This document shows positions 8,304-18,088 of a stretch of DNA of 64,000 nucleotides, piece by piece (position 1 is the stretch's first letter; each line of letters begins with the position of its first letter). A program made the position numbers and the translations under genes. The DNA is from Sphingomonas baiyangensis (GTDB taxonomy: Bacteria > Pseudomonadota > Alphaproteobacteria > Sphingomonadales > Sphingomonadaceae). The stretch covers positions 496,001 to 560,000 of the forward strand of contig NZ_SWKR01000002.1 in NCBI RefSeq assembly GCF_005144715.1, read 5' to 3'. The notes beneath the pieces are model-generated. The model searched no databases and was not told where the DNA came from. It worked only from the letters and a program-made list of their open reading frames with translations.

Positions 8304-11300
8304 TGACCGATACCGCACGCCCCGACGATACCGCGCCCGAGACGGTGGTGATCGAGCGACGCCCGCTGTGGCAACGTATCGTCAAATGGATCGGCATCGT
8401 CATCGCTGCGCTCGCGATCATCGTGATGCTGATCGTGTTCGGGCTCAACACCTCACCGGGGCGGCGCTTCCTCGCCGACCAGATCGGCGGGTTCACGACC
8501 GCGTCGGGCCTAAACGTCAGCGTCGGGCGCATCGACGGATCGCTCTACGGCGCGATGGTGCTGCGCAATGTCGCGGTGCGCGATCCGAAGGGCGTGTTCC
8601 TCACCTCGCCCGAGCTCGCGGTGGACTGGCGCCCCTTCGCCTTCGCGAACAACCATGTCGATGTGCGCACGCTCACCAGCCCGCTGGTGCGGCTCGATCG
8701 GCTGCCCGAGCTCAACGAGGTGCCGAGCGACCCCGATGCGCCGCTGCTTCCCGACATCGACATCGACGTCAACCGGCTCGAGATTGCGCGGATCGAACTG
8801 GGCGAGGCCGTGACCGGCCAGCGCCACATCGCGCGCGTGGCCGGCGGAGTGCATATCGCCGATCGGCGCGCGCAGCTGACGGCGAACGCCGCGACGATCG
8901 CCGCGCCGGGCGTGGCAGGCGGCGACCGCATGACGCTCGCGCTCGATGCGGTGCCCGACGACGATCGCTTCGACCTCGACCTCAAGCTCAATGCACCGGC
9001 GCAGGGCCTGGTAGGCACGATGGCGGGCCTGCAGGCGCCGCTGTTCGTCACGATCGATGGCGACGGGACATGGGCGCGCTGGCAGGGCCGGCTGGCCGGA
9101 ACGCTAGGCGGCGCGCAACTCGCCAATATCGGCGTCGATGCGCGCGACGGCTTCTTCCGTGTGCGCGGAGCCGCGCGACCGGGCGTGTATCTCGAAGGCC
9201 CGGTCGAGCGGCTGACCGCGCCGCAGCTCGATATCGCGCTCGACGCGCGGCTGCTCGAGAACCGCCGGCTCGAGCAGCAATTGCGCGTGCGATCGGATGC
9301 GCTGTCGGTTGCCAGCCAGGGGCTGATCGATCTCGGCAACAGCCGCTTCTCGAACGTCCGCGTCGAGGCGCTGCTGCTGACGCCGGGGGCAATCCTCGAC
9401 AATCTCAACGGTCGCTCGGTGCGCGCGGCAGTGGCGCTCGAAGGTCCGTTCGCGACGCCGACGGTCGATTACAAGGTGCAGGCCGCGGCGATCGGCTTCG
9501 GCGAAACGATCGTCGAGCAACTCTATGCCGAAGGCCGCGCGACCGTCGATGCCGACCGCATCCTCGTACCCGTCAATGCACGCGCCGCGCGGATCGCGGG
9601 GCTGAACGCGGCGGTGGGCGGCCTCGTCACCAATGTCGCGATCAATGGCGACATCGCCTATTCGGGCACGCAGGTGCTGTCAGACAATCTGCGCATCCGT
9701 TCGGACCGCATCGACGCGACCGCGATCATCGTCGCGGATCTCGAATCGGGCCGCTACACCGGCGCGCTCAACGGCCGCGTCAACGAATATGAAGTTGCCT
9801 CGATCGGCATCATCGATCTGCAGACCAATGCCGATCTGGTCGCCACTGCCGATGGCTATGGCATTCGCGGGCGCGTGGTGGCGCAGACGCGGCGGCTGTT
9901 CAACGAGGGCATCGCCAATTTCCTCGGTGGCAACGCGACGACGGCGTTGAATGTCGCGCTTTCGCCCGAAGGCATCGTGACGTTCGACAATCTGCGGCTC
10001 AACGCGCCGCAGTTCCGCATCACCAATGGTTCGGGGCGCTATGACTTCGCCGGACCGCTGCTCGTCAACGCCGATGCCTATTCGACGCAATATGGTCCCA
10101 TCACGGCGCGCGTATCGGGCAGCGTCGCGGCGCCAGTGGTGCTGGTGCGCGCACCGCGCCCCGGTGTCGGCGTCGGGCTTGTCGATCTCGTCGCCAACAT
10201 CCGCGGGCAGGGCGACGCCTATGCGATCAACGCGACGGGCGGCACCGATTACGGACCGTTCGATGCCAATGTAGTGCTGCGCACGGCACCGCGGCTCACC
10301 GCCGATATCCGCGATACGGTGTTCGCCGGCGTCACCTTCAACGGCCGCGTCGCCGCGACCGATGCAGGGCCGTTCACTGGCGCGCTCAATTTCGCCGGAT
10401 CGGGCATCGCAGGCGATGCGCGGCTCGGCGCCGCTGGGCGCTTCCAGCGCGTCGATGTCGATGCGCGCGCGGCCAATGCGCGTATCCCGGGTGACCTCGG
10501 CATCACCATCGGTCGCGCGCTGATCGACGCGTCGGTCGTGCTGTACGACGATGCTCCCGCCGCGGTATTCGATGCGCAGGTCGCCAATTTCCGCCAGGGC
10601 GAGTTCGTCATCACCGAGGCGCGCGCGCGTGGCGACTATCGCGGCGGATCGGGTACGGTGCAGGCGCTCGCGACGGGCTCGTCGGGCGTGCCGTTCCGGG
10701 TTGCCGCCAATGCGCGCCTCAGCCCGCAGCAATGGCTGGTGGCACTCGACGGCGAGGGCAACGGCATCGGTTTCCGCACCGCAAGCCCCGCGCGAATCCT
10801 GCCGGCGAATGGTAGCTATCGCCTGTTGGCCACGCGCATCGATTTCGACCAGGGGACCGCGCGCATCGCCGGCAGCTATGGCGACGGCTATGCGGTGCAG
10901 GGGCGGCTCGACAAGCTCGACCTCCAGATCGCCAACGCCTTCGTGCCTGGGCTCGGCCTGAGCGGCAGCGCGACGGGCAGCTTCGACGTGCGTCAGCCCG
11001 CAGGCGCGGCGAGCCCCACGGGCAGCACGCGCTTCCGCATCGCCAATTTCCAGCGCACCAGCCTGTCGACGGTATCCGATCCGGTCGACATCCAGGCGGT
11101 GGGGTCGCTGGGCTCGGGCAACAGCAATCTGCGCGCTATCGTCCAGCGGCGCGGCGCCACGATCGGCCGCATCAACGCAGGCATCGGTGCGGGCAGCGCG
11201 CTGACCGGCGGCATCCGCTACAACGGGCCTGCCTCGGTATTGTGGTCGTTGAGCGGAATTGCCGACCAGCAGCTCGAAGGGCCGATCGGCATCGCCGCCG

Positions 11301-12493
11301 ACTTCTCGGGCACCACGGGCGCGCCGCGCGTCGCGGGCGTCGTGCGCGCGAACGATCTCGTCTACGAGAACGAGACCTTCGGCACACGGCTTTCGAACAT
11401 GCGCATCAACGGCCGCTTCTCGAACGACCGGTTCGAGCTGACCGAGCTGCGCGCGACTGCGGGCGAGGGTACGGTTACGGCGCAGGGTTATGTCGGGCTG
11501 GCCGCCAATAGCGGCTTCCCCATCGACGTGCGCGCGCAACTCACCAACGCCAGTCTTGCGCGCAGCGACATGCTGGGTGCGACGGCCAATGGTAACATCC
11601 GCGTCACCAACGGCCCAGATGGCGGGCTGATCCAGGGCGACATCGTGATCCCCGAGGCGCGCTACCAGTTCATCCGCCAGGGATCGGCCGAAGTGCCCGA
11701 ACTCACCGGCGTGCGCCGCCGTACCGACGCGCTCGAATCGCCCGCGAGCGAGCAGCGCGCGGCCGCCGGACCGCCGGGGCTGTTCCGCCTCGCGATCAAC
11801 GTGCGCGCCGACAATCGGCTGTTCGTATCGGGCATGGGCCTCGAATCCGAATGGGAAGCCGATCTGCGCATCACCGGCACGTCGGCGGCGCCGCGCATTG
11901 CCGGCACGATCGAATCGATCCGCGGCACCTATTCGTTCGCGGGCAAGCGCTTCGAGCTCGATCGCGGGATCATCAGCTATGAGGGCAACGACCTCACCAA
12001 CCCCAACATCAACCTGTCGGCGAGCACGACGGCCGAGGGGGTGACGGCGATCATCAACGCGACGGGCACCGCACAGCGCCCCAACATCACCTTCACCTCG
12101 ACGCCGGCTTTGGCGCAGGACGAGGTCCTCGCGCGATTGCTCTTCGGCCGCTCGGTGACCAATCTGTCGGCGACCGAGGCGATCCAGCTCGCTTCGGCAC
12201 TCAATTCGCTGCGCGGATCGGGCGGCGGGCTCAATCCGCTTGGCGAGTTGCGTCAGGCGGCGGGGATCGACCGGCTGCGCATCCTCGGCGCCGACGAGGC
12301 GAGCGGACGCGGCACCGCGCTGGCGGCCGGCCAGTATCTCACTGACGACATCTATATCGAGATCATCACCGATGCGCGCGGCTTCACCGCGACCCAGCTC
12401 GAGGTGGCGCTCAGCCGCGCATTGAGCGTGCTCTCGCAGACAGGGTCGTTCGGCGGGTCGAGCGTCAACTTCCGCTATTCGCGCGATTATTGA
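8303..12493 (+). CDS. tamB: TamB, inner-membrane-anchored periplasmic translocation protein
   Basis: This 1396-residue protein is the partner of TamA. One membrane anchor lies at about residues 28-48 (VKWIGIVIAALAIIVMLIVF). A very long periplasmic beta-rich body follows, built of repeated short strands, and the conserved TamB/DUF490 domain occupies roughly the last 350 residues (GTIESIRGTYSFAGKRFELD; NFRYSRDY at the end). The family forms a hydrophobic groove spanning the periplasm that moves phospholipids or helps insert outer-membrane proteins. The gene starts within the tamA stop (TGATG), so the two are one operon. No terminator is seen before the next gene. Confidence 0.93.
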   Translation: MTDTARPDDTAPETVVIERRPLWQRIVKWIGIVIAALAIIVMLIVFGLNTSPGRRFLADQIGGFTTASGLNVSVGRIDGSLYGAMVLRNVAVRDPKGVFLTSPELAVDWRPFAFANNHVDVRTLTSPLVRLDRLPELNEVPSDPDAPLLPDIDIDVNRLEIARIELGEAVTGQRHIARVAGGVHIADRRAQLTANAATIAAPGVAGGDRMTLALDAVPDDDRFDLDLKLNAPAQGLVGTMAGLQAPLFVTIDGDGTWARWQGRLAGTLGGAQLANIGVDARDGFFRVRGAARPGVYLEGPVERLTAPQLDIALDARLLENRRLEQQLRVRSDALSVASQGLIDLGNSRFSNVRVEALLLTPGAILDNLNGRSVRAAVALEGPFATPTVDYKVQAAAIGFGETIVEQLYAEGRATVDADRILVPVNARAARIAGLNAAVGGLVTNVAINGDIAYSGTQVLSDNLRIRSDRIDATAIIVADLESGRYTGALNGRVNEYEVASIGIIDLQTNADLVATADGYGIRGRVVAQTRRLFNEGIANFLGGNATTALNVALSPEGIVTFDNLRLNAPQFRITNGSGRYDFAGPLLVNADAYSTQYGPITARVSGSVAAPVVLVRAPRPGVGVGLVDLVANIRGQGDAYAINATGGTDYGPFDANVVLRTAPRLTADIRDTVFAGVTFNGRVAATDAGPFTGALNFAGSGIAGDARLGAAGRFQRVDVDARAANARIPGDLGITIGRALIDASVVLYDDAPAAVFDAQVANFRQGEFVITEARARGDYRGGSGTVQALATGSSGVPFRVAANARLSPQQWLVALDGEGNGIGFRTASPARILPANGSYRLLATRIDFDQGTARIAGSYGDGYAVQGRLDKLDLQIANAFVPGLGLSGSATGSFDVRQPAGAASPTGSTRFRIANFQRTSLSTVSDPVDIQAVGSLGSGNSNLRAIVQRRGATIGRINAGIGAGSALTGGIRYNGPASVLWSLSGIADQQLEGPIGIAADFSGTTGAPRVAGVVRANDLVYENETFGTRLSNMRINGRFSNDRFELTELRATAGEGTVTAQGYVGLAANSGFPIDVRAQLTNASLARSDMLGATANGNIRVTNGPDGGLIQGDIVIPEARYQFIRQGSAEVPELTGVRRRTDALESPASEQRAAAGPPGLFRLAINVRADNRLFVSGMGLESEWEADLRITGTSAAPRIAGTIESIRGTYSFAGKRFELDRGIISYEGNDLTNPNINLSASTTAEGVTAIINATGTAQRPNITFTSTPALAQDEVLARLLFGRSVTNLSATEAIQLASALNSLRGSGGGLNPLGELRQAAGIDRLRILGADEASGRGTALAAGQYLTDDIYIEIITDARGFTATQLEVALSRALSVLSQTGSFGGSSVNFRYSRDY

Positions 12494-12557
12494 GGGCGGC
12501 TGGGACTTCCGTTGCGAAACGAAATCGAATAATCGGTACGGCCTGAGAGGGTCGCCG

Positions 12558-14033
12558 ATGCAGACGCAGGATTTCGACGTGATCGTGGTGGGTGCCGGGC
12601 TTTCGGGCATCGGCGCCGCGTGGCATCTCCAGTCGCAACACCCGCAGCTCCGCTATGCGGTGCTCGAAGGCCGGGCGCGCAAGGGCGGCACCTGGGACCT
12701 GTTCCGCTATCCCGGCATCCGCTCGGATTCGGACATGTTCACGCTCGGCTACGGCTTCCGGCCTTGGACCGAGCAGAAAGCGATCGCCGATGGTCCCTCG
12801 ATCCTCAACTATGTCGAGGAAACCGCGCGCGAGGCTGGGATCGACGCGCATATCCGCTACAATCATCGCGTCGTCGCCGCCGACTGGTCGAGCGATGACG
12901 CACGCTGGACGTTGACCGTCGAGGTGGGCGAGGATCGCGAGCGCCAGCTCTGGCGCTGCGGCTTCGTGCATATGTGCACGGGCTATTATCGCTACGACCG
13001 CGGCTATACGCCCGACTTCGCCGGCACCGACGACTTTGTCGGCACGCTGGTGCATCCGCAATTCTGGCCCGAGAACCTCGACTATGCCGGCAAGCGCGTG
13101 GTGGTGATCGGCAGCGGGGCCACGGCGGTCACGCTGGTGCCCGAAATGGCGAAGCAGGCGGCGCATGTGACGATGCTGCAGCGATCGCCCACCTACGTCG
13201 TCTCGCGCCCCGCCGAGGATCGCATCGCCAACGCGCTGCGCCGCGTGCTGCCGGCGGCTGCCGCCTATGGTCTCATCCGCTGGCGCAACGTGCTGTTGCA
13301 GCAATTCTTCTACAAGCGGATGCGCGCCAATCCCGCCAGCGCCAAGAAGCGCCTGCTCGGCTGGGTGCGCGACCATCTGGGCCCCGACTACGACATCGAT
13401 ACGCATTTCACGCCGCGCTACGATCCGTGGGATCAGCGGCTGTGTCTGGTGCCCGATGCCGATCTGTTCGCCGCGATCAGCGCCGGCCGCGCCGAGGTGG
13501 TGACCGACCATGTCGAGAGGCTGATGCCCGAGGGTATCCGGCTCGCGTCGGGCCGGGTGCTCGAGGCCGACATCATCGTCACCGCCACGGGCCTTGAATT
13601 GCAGCTCATGAGCGATATGCCCGTCACCGTCGACGGCGCGCGCGTCGATTTCAGCCGCACGCTCAACTACAAAGGCATGATGTTCAGCGACGTGCCGAAC
13701 CTTGCCTACACCTTCGGCTATACCAACGCCTCGTGGACGCTGAAGGCCGACCTTACCAGCGCCTATGTCTGCCGCCTGCTCGGCGAGATGCGCGCGCGCG
13801 GCGTCCGCATCGCGACGCCGCGGCCCGGACCCGGCGACGTGGCCGACGAGCCGTTCCTCGATTTCAGCTCGGGCTATGTCCAGCGCGCGATGGAACGCTT
13901 CCCCAAGCAGGGCGCCCGCGCACCGTGGAAGCTCCACCAGAGCTATGCGCGCGATCTGCTGGCATTGCGCTTCGGCCGCATCGATGATGCGATGGAGTTC
14001 TCGAACCCGCCGGACGCCGCTCAGGCCGCCTGA
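12558..14033 (+). CDS. Flavin-containing monooxygenase, Baeyer-Villiger type
   Basis: This 491-residue FAD- and NADPH-dependent monooxygenase is likely cytoplasmic. An FAD-binding motif VVGAGLSGIG is at 10-19, and a second dinucleotide motif VVVIGSGATAV is at about 181-191. FVGTLVHPQFWP at 160-171 fits the Baeyer-Villiger signature FxGxxxHxxxW[P/D]. Such enzymes insert oxygen into ketones or hydroxylate side chains; the substrate cannot be read here. It ends about 66 bp before otsB and is in the same orientation, but the trehalose genes have their own possible promoter, so a functional link is not implied. Confidence 0.88.
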   Translation: MQTQDFDVIVVGAGLSGIGAAWHLQSQHPQLRYAVLEGRARKGGTWDLFRYPGIRSDSDMFTLGYGFRPWTEQKAIADGPSILNYVEETAREAGIDAHIRYNHRVVAADWSSDDARWTLTVEVGEDRERQLWRCGFVHMCTGYYRYDRGYTPDFAGTDDFVGTLVHPQFWPENLDYAGKRVVVIGSGATAVTLVPEMAKQAAHVTMLQRSPTYVVSRPAEDRIANALRRVLPAAAAYGLIRWRNVLLQQFFYKRMRANPASAKKRLLGWVRDHLGPDYDIDTHFTPRYDPWDQRLCLVPDADLFAAISAGRAEVVTDHVERLMPEGIRLASGRVLEADIIVTATGLELQLMSDMPVTVDGARVDFSRTLNYKGMMFSDVPNLAYTFGYTNASWTLKADLTSAYVCRLLGEMRARGVRIATPRPGPGDVADEPFLDFSSGYVQRAMERFPKQGARAPWKLHQSYARDLLALRFGRIDDAMEFSNPPDAAQAA

Positions 14034-14055
14034 TCTTCGTTTTTCGCCGCACTGC

Positions 14056-14080
14056 GGAACCGCAACGGCAGCGAAACATT
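14056..14080 (+). promoter_or_regulatory. Near-match EcfG-type promoter before otsB
   Basis: GGAAC (14056-14060) is followed after 16 bases by CATT (14077-14080). The general-stress sigma factor consensus in alphaproteobacteria is GGAAC-N16/17-CGTT, so the -10 element has one mismatch at an important G. It is placed correctly for the otsB operon, and trehalose genes are frequent general-stress targets. Confidence 0.35.
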
Positions 14081-14099
14081 GGCCGTGCGGGAGGCCGTT

Positions 14100-14852
14100 T
14101 TGCACGATATGATTTCCGCGCCCGCTGGTGATGCGCCGCCGACCGGGCTGCTCGATGGCGCCAGCCTGTTTCTCGATTTTGACGGTACCTTGGTCGAGCT
14201 CGAGGATCGTCCCGATCTGGTGCGTGCCGATGCCGAGCTGATCGAGCTGGTCCATGCCGTGCAGGCGCGGCTCGATGGACGCCTGGCGATCGTCACGGGG
14301 CGGTCAAGCGCGCATATCGCCGAGTTGTTCGGCGATCCGGGGTTCGCGATCGGCGGCAGCCACGGCGTCGAGTTCCGCTGGCCCGATGGCCGCGTCGCGG
14401 CGCCCGAAGTGCCGGCAACGCTTGACGAGGCGGTAGCCGCGCTGCGGGCATTCGCATCGTCGCGCGAAAATGTGCTGGTCGAAACCAAGCTCTTCGGTGC
14501 GGGCCTGCATTATCGCATGGCGCCGCAGCATGAGGCCGCCGCGCTCGAGATCGCCGAGCAACTCGCAGCCGATCACGGGCTGCATCTCCAGCCGGGCAAG
14601 ATGATGATCGAACTGCGCGCCGCCGCCGGCGACAAGGGCACCGCGATACGCCACCTCATGCAGACAGAGCCCTTTGCCGGGACGAAGCCGATCTTCATGG
14701 GCGACGACGTGACCGACGAGGACGGCTTTCGCGCGGTAGCGGAGATGGGCGGGGCAGGGGTACTCGTCGGCGCACCGCGTGACACTGCCGCCGGCTGGCA
14801 CCTGCCCGATGTAGACGCGGTGCGCGCATGGCTTGCGGAGGCGGTGCGATGA
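14100..14852 (+). CDS. otsB: Trehalose-6-phosphate phosphatase
   Basis: This HAD-family phosphatase releases trehalose from trehalose 6-phosphate, the last step of the OtsAB pathway. The nucleophile motif is FLDFDGTLVE near residues 24-33, followed by VTGRS, then SHGVEFRWPDG and the metal motif GDDVTDEDGF. Length (about 250) is normal. The start is uncertain: TTG at 14100 lies five bases after GGGAGG, and ATG at 14109 gives a protein three residues shorter. The stop overlaps the GH15 start (ATGA), so the two are translationally coupled. Confidence 0.9.
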   Translation: MHDMISAPAGDAPPTGLLDGASLFLDFDGTLVELEDRPDLVRADAELIELVHAVQARLDGRLAIVTGRSSAHIAELFGDPGFAIGGSHGVEFRWPDGRVAAPEVPATLDEAVAALRAFASSRENVLVETKLFGAGLHYRMAPQHEAAALEIAEQLAADHGLHLQPGKMMIELRAAAGDKGTAIRHLMQTEPFAGTKPIFMGDDVTDEDGFRAVAEMGGAGVLVGAPRDTAAGWHLPDVDAVRAWLAEAVR

Positions 14853-16648
14853 AAAGCCCCTCGATGGAATTATGGCCGATCGGCAATTGCCAGGTGTCGG
14901 CGCTGATCGACGATCGCGCGCGGATTGTCTGGGGCTGCGTGCCGCGTGTCGATGGCGATCCGACCTTCTCGTCGCTGCTCGACGGTCGCGATCCCGACAA
15001 TGCCTCGGCCGTGGGGCTGTGGGCGATCGACCTTGAGGATTGCGCGCAGGTCGAGCAGCATTATGTGAAGAACACCCCCATTCTCGTCAGCCGGATGACC
15101 GACAGTCATGGTGGCGTGATCGAGGTCACCGATTTCTGCCCGCGCTTCGAGCGGATGGGGCGTACCTATCGCCCGGTCGCGTTCGTGCGGACCGTGCGGC
15201 CGGTGGCGGGCAGTCCGCGCATTCGCGTGCGGTTGCGGCCGACGCGAAGCTGGGGCGATCCCAATGTCGAGCGTACCAGCGGATCGAACCATATCCGCTA
15301 TCTGCTCGAAGGCTTGCAGCTGCGCCTGTCGACCAGCGCGCCCGTGGGGCTGTTGCAGGAGGAGCGCAGCTTCCGCGTCGAGCAGCCGCTGCACTTCTTC
15401 CTTGGCCCCGACGAGAGCTTCGCGGGCAATCTAGCAACCGCCGTCGAGGAGATGCTCGGCTATACGCGCCAGCACTGGCAGAACTGGGCGCGCGGGCTGG
15501 CGACCCCGTTCATGTGGCAGGACGTGGTCATCCGTTCGGCGATCACGCTCAAGCTGTGCCAATATGAGGAGACGGGTGCGATCGTTGCGGCGCTGACGAC
15601 CTCGATCCCCGAACATGCGGGATCGCAGCGCAACTGGGACTATCGCTACTGCTGGATTCGCGATGCCTATTACACCGTGCAGGCGCTCAACCGCGTGGGC
15701 GCGCTCGACGTGCTCGAAGGGTATCTCGGCTATCTTCGCAACATCGTCGACGATGCCAAGGGCGGCTATATCCAGCCGCTCTACGGCGTGCTGGGCGAGG
15801 CCGAGCTGCACGAGTGGGAAGCGCCGCGGCTGGCGGGCTATCGCGGCATGGGGCCGGTGCGCGTCGGCAATCTCGCCTACGAGCAGGTGCAGCACGATGC
15901 CTATGGCCAGATCGTGCTATCGAACGTGCAGGCCTTTTTCGACGAGCGGCTGCTGCGCATGGCAGGCGTCGAGGATTTCGAGGCGCTCGAGCGCGTCGGC
16001 GAGCGTGCCTGGGAGCTGTACGACAAGCCCGATGCTGGGCTGTGGGAGCTGCGCACGCGCCAGTCTGTGCACACCTACTCGGCCGCGATGTGCTGGGCCG
16101 CCTGCGACCGGCTTGCCAACGCCGCCGAGCGGCTGGGCCTGGGCGAGCGGCAGGCCTATTGGGCCGAGCGCGCGGCGACGATGCGCGCGACGATCGAGAC
16201 GCGCGCATGGCGGCCCGATACAAATCGCATGTCGGCGACCTTTTCGGGCGATGATCTTGATGCGAGTCTGATCCAGTTGCTCGATCTGCGCTTCCTGTCG
16301 CCCGACGATCCGCGATTTCGCGGCACGCTTGCGGCGGTCGAGCAGGGGCTGCGGCGCGGCAGCCACATGCTGCGCTACGATACCGAGGATGACTTCGGCC
16401 TGCCCGAAACGGCGTTCAACGTATGCACCTTCTGGCTGATAGAGGCGCTGCATTTCACGGGTCGCGATGCCGATGCACGACAATTGTTCGAAGAGATGCT
16501 ATCAAGGCGCACCGCCGCCGGGCTTTTGAGCGAAGATATCGATCCGCAGACCGGCGAATTGTGGGGCAATTACCCGCAGACCTACTCGCTTGTCGGCATG
16601 ATCAATTGCGCCGTTCTGCTGAGCAAACCCTGGAGCGCGATCCGTTGA
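14849..16648 (+). CDS. Glycoside hydrolase family 15 protein
   Basis: This 599-residue enzyme belongs to GH15, which holds glucoamylases and the mycobacterial-type trehalases. Seen in the sequence are an N-terminal beta-sandwich (about 1-230), then the alpha/alpha barrel with WDYRYCWIRDAYYTVQAL, GMGPVRVGNLAYEQVQHDAYG and a C-terminal acidic motif LLSEDIDPQTGELWGNYP where the second catalytic Glu is expected. It has no signal peptide, so it is cytoplasmic. Its place between otsB and otsA, overlapping both, suggests a substrate tied to trehalose: it could be a trehalase that recycles the sugar. Glucan hydrolysis is the alternative. Confidence 0.88.
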   Translation: MKSPSMELWPIGNCQVSALIDDRARIVWGCVPRVDGDPTFSSLLDGRDPDNASAVGLWAIDLEDCAQVEQHYVKNTPILVSRMTDSHGGVIEVTDFCPRFERMGRTYRPVAFVRTVRPVAGSPRIRVRLRPTRSWGDPNVERTSGSNHIRYLLEGLQLRLSTSAPVGLLQEERSFRVEQPLHFFLGPDESFAGNLATAVEEMLGYTRQHWQNWARGLATPFMWQDVVIRSAITLKLCQYEETGAIVAALTTSIPEHAGSQRNWDYRYCWIRDAYYTVQALNRVGALDVLEGYLGYLRNIVDDAKGGYIQPLYGVLGEAELHEWEAPRLAGYRGMGPVRVGNLAYEQVQHDAYGQIVLSNVQAFFDERLLRMAGVEDFEALERVGERAWELYDKPDAGLWELRTRQSVHTYSAAMCWAACDRLANAAERLGLGERQAYWAERAATMRATIETRAWRPDTNRMSATFSGDDLDASLIQLLDLRFLSPDDPRFRGTLAAVEQGLRRGSHMLRYDTEDDFGLPETAFNVCTFWLIEALHFTGRDADARQLFEEMLSRRTAAGLLSEDIDPQTGELWGNYPQTYSLVGMINCAVLLSKPWSAIR

Positions 16649-18078
16649 GCCGCCTCATCATCATTTCCAACCGCGTGTCGGCGCCGACCGATTCGAAATC
16701 GGGCGCGCAGGGGGGGCTGGCTGTGGCGCTCTCGGCGGCGCTGCGCGAGTATAAGGGGCTGTGGTTCGGCTGGTCGGGCGAGGTGACCGAAAAGTTCAGT
16801 GGCCACATCAATTTCCAACGCAACCACGGCGTCACCACCGCCACGGTCGACCTCGAGGAGCAGGATCTCGAAGAATATTATAACGGCTACGCCAACCGCA
16901 CGTTGTGGCCACTATTTCATTACCGCATCGACCTCGCCGAATATGAGCGCGATTTCGCCGGCGGCTATCAGCGCGTCAACGATCGCTTCGCCGACACGGT
17001 ACGGCCGCTGATCGAGGCCGACGATATCGTCTGGATTCAGGACTATCACATGTTCCCACTCGGGAGCGCGCTACGCAAACGCGGCTGCCGCAACCGGATC
17101 GGCTTCTTTCTCCACATACCCTGGCCGCCGCGCCGCCTGCTGGCGGTGCTGCCCGAAGCCGCGGAGCTAGTCGGCCATCTGTTCGACTATAATGTCATCG
17201 GTTTCCACACCGACGAGTGGCTCGAAAGCTTCTGCGACTATGCCGTCGACGAGCTGGGCGCCGCCCGCGAGGGCGATACGCTCACGCTTGGCGATCGCAC
17301 GCTCGAGGTGATGGCCAATCCCATCGGCATCGACACGACCGAGTTCGTCGAGGCATCGCGCAGCCCGACGGCACGGCTTGCCTATCGCCGGATGCGCGAT
17401 TCGGCAGTGGGGCGTGACTTGATCGTCGGGGTGGATCGTCTCGATTATTCGAAGGGGCTCGAGGAGCGCTTCCTTGGCTATGAGCGCTTTCTTCAGGAGC
17501 ATCCCGAGGAGCGCAAGGAGGTGTTCCTGCTCCAGATCGCGCCGCCCTCGCGTGGCGGGGTGGAGAGCTATCAGAAGATCCGCACCACGCTCGAAGGCCT
17601 GTCGGGGCGTATCAACGGCGCCTATGCCGATGTCGACTGGGTGCCCATCCGCTATGTCAACCAAGGCTATCCGCGCGACCAGCTGGCGGGCATCTATCGC
17701 GCGGCGCGCATCGGGCTGGTGACGCCGCTTCGCGATGGCATGAATCTCGTGGCGAAGGAATATGTCGCCGCGCAGGATCCCGAAGATCCCGGCGTCCTGA
17801 TCTTGTCGCGTTTCGCGGGGGCCGCGGCGCAGCTGGGCGAGGGCGCGGTGCTGGTCAATCCGTACAGCGCCGAGGAAATTTCGGACGCCATCGTGGTGGC
17901 GCTCAAGATGCCCCGAGACGAACGCATCGCACGCTGGCGCGCGATGATGGCGAATGTCGAGGCGCAGGACGTGCGGTGGTGGCGCAAGCGCTTTACCGAC
18001 GTGCTGATCGGCAGCGGCGAAGCCGCCGAGACCTTGCCATCGTCACGGGCGGTGGACGCCGGGCGCGACAGCGCATAG
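16645..18078 (+). CDS. otsA: Trehalose-6-phosphate synthase
   Basis: This 477-residue GT20 enzyme joins UDP-glucose and glucose 6-phosphate into trehalose 6-phosphate. It starts at a TTG that overlaps the GH15 stop (TTGA), with MSRLIIISNRVS as the normal N-terminus of the family. Diagnostic blocks include IWIQDYHMFPLGSALR-like (VWIQDYHMF), FFLHIPWPP, GVDRLDYSKGLEERF, VPIRYVNQGY and LVTPLRDGMNLVAKEYVA. Length matches E. coli OtsA. The order otsB-GH15-otsA with overlaps throughout means all three are made together. Trehalose protects against osmotic and desiccation stress. Confidence 0.94.
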   Translation: MSRLIIISNRVSAPTDSKSGAQGGLAVALSAALREYKGLWFGWSGEVTEKFSGHINFQRNHGVTTATVDLEEQDLEEYYNGYANRTLWPLFHYRIDLAEYERDFAGGYQRVNDRFADTVRPLIEADDIVWIQDYHMFPLGSALRKRGCRNRIGFFLHIPWPPRRLLAVLPEAAELVGHLFDYNVIGFHTDEWLESFCDYAVDELGAAREGDTLTLGDRTLEVMANPIGIDTTEFVEASRSPTARLAYRRMRDSAVGRDLIVGVDRLDYSKGLEERFLGYERFLQEHPEERKEVFLLQIAPPSRGGVESYQKIRTTLEGLSGRINGAYADVDWVPIRYVNQGYPRDQLAGIYRAARIGLVTPLRDGMNLVAKEYVAAQDPEDPGVLILSRFAGAAAQLGEGAVLVNPYSAEEISDAIVVALKMPRDERIARWRAMMANVEAQDVRWWRKRFTDVLIGSGEAAETLPSSRAVDAGRDSA

Positions 18079-18088
18079 ATAGCGGCGC

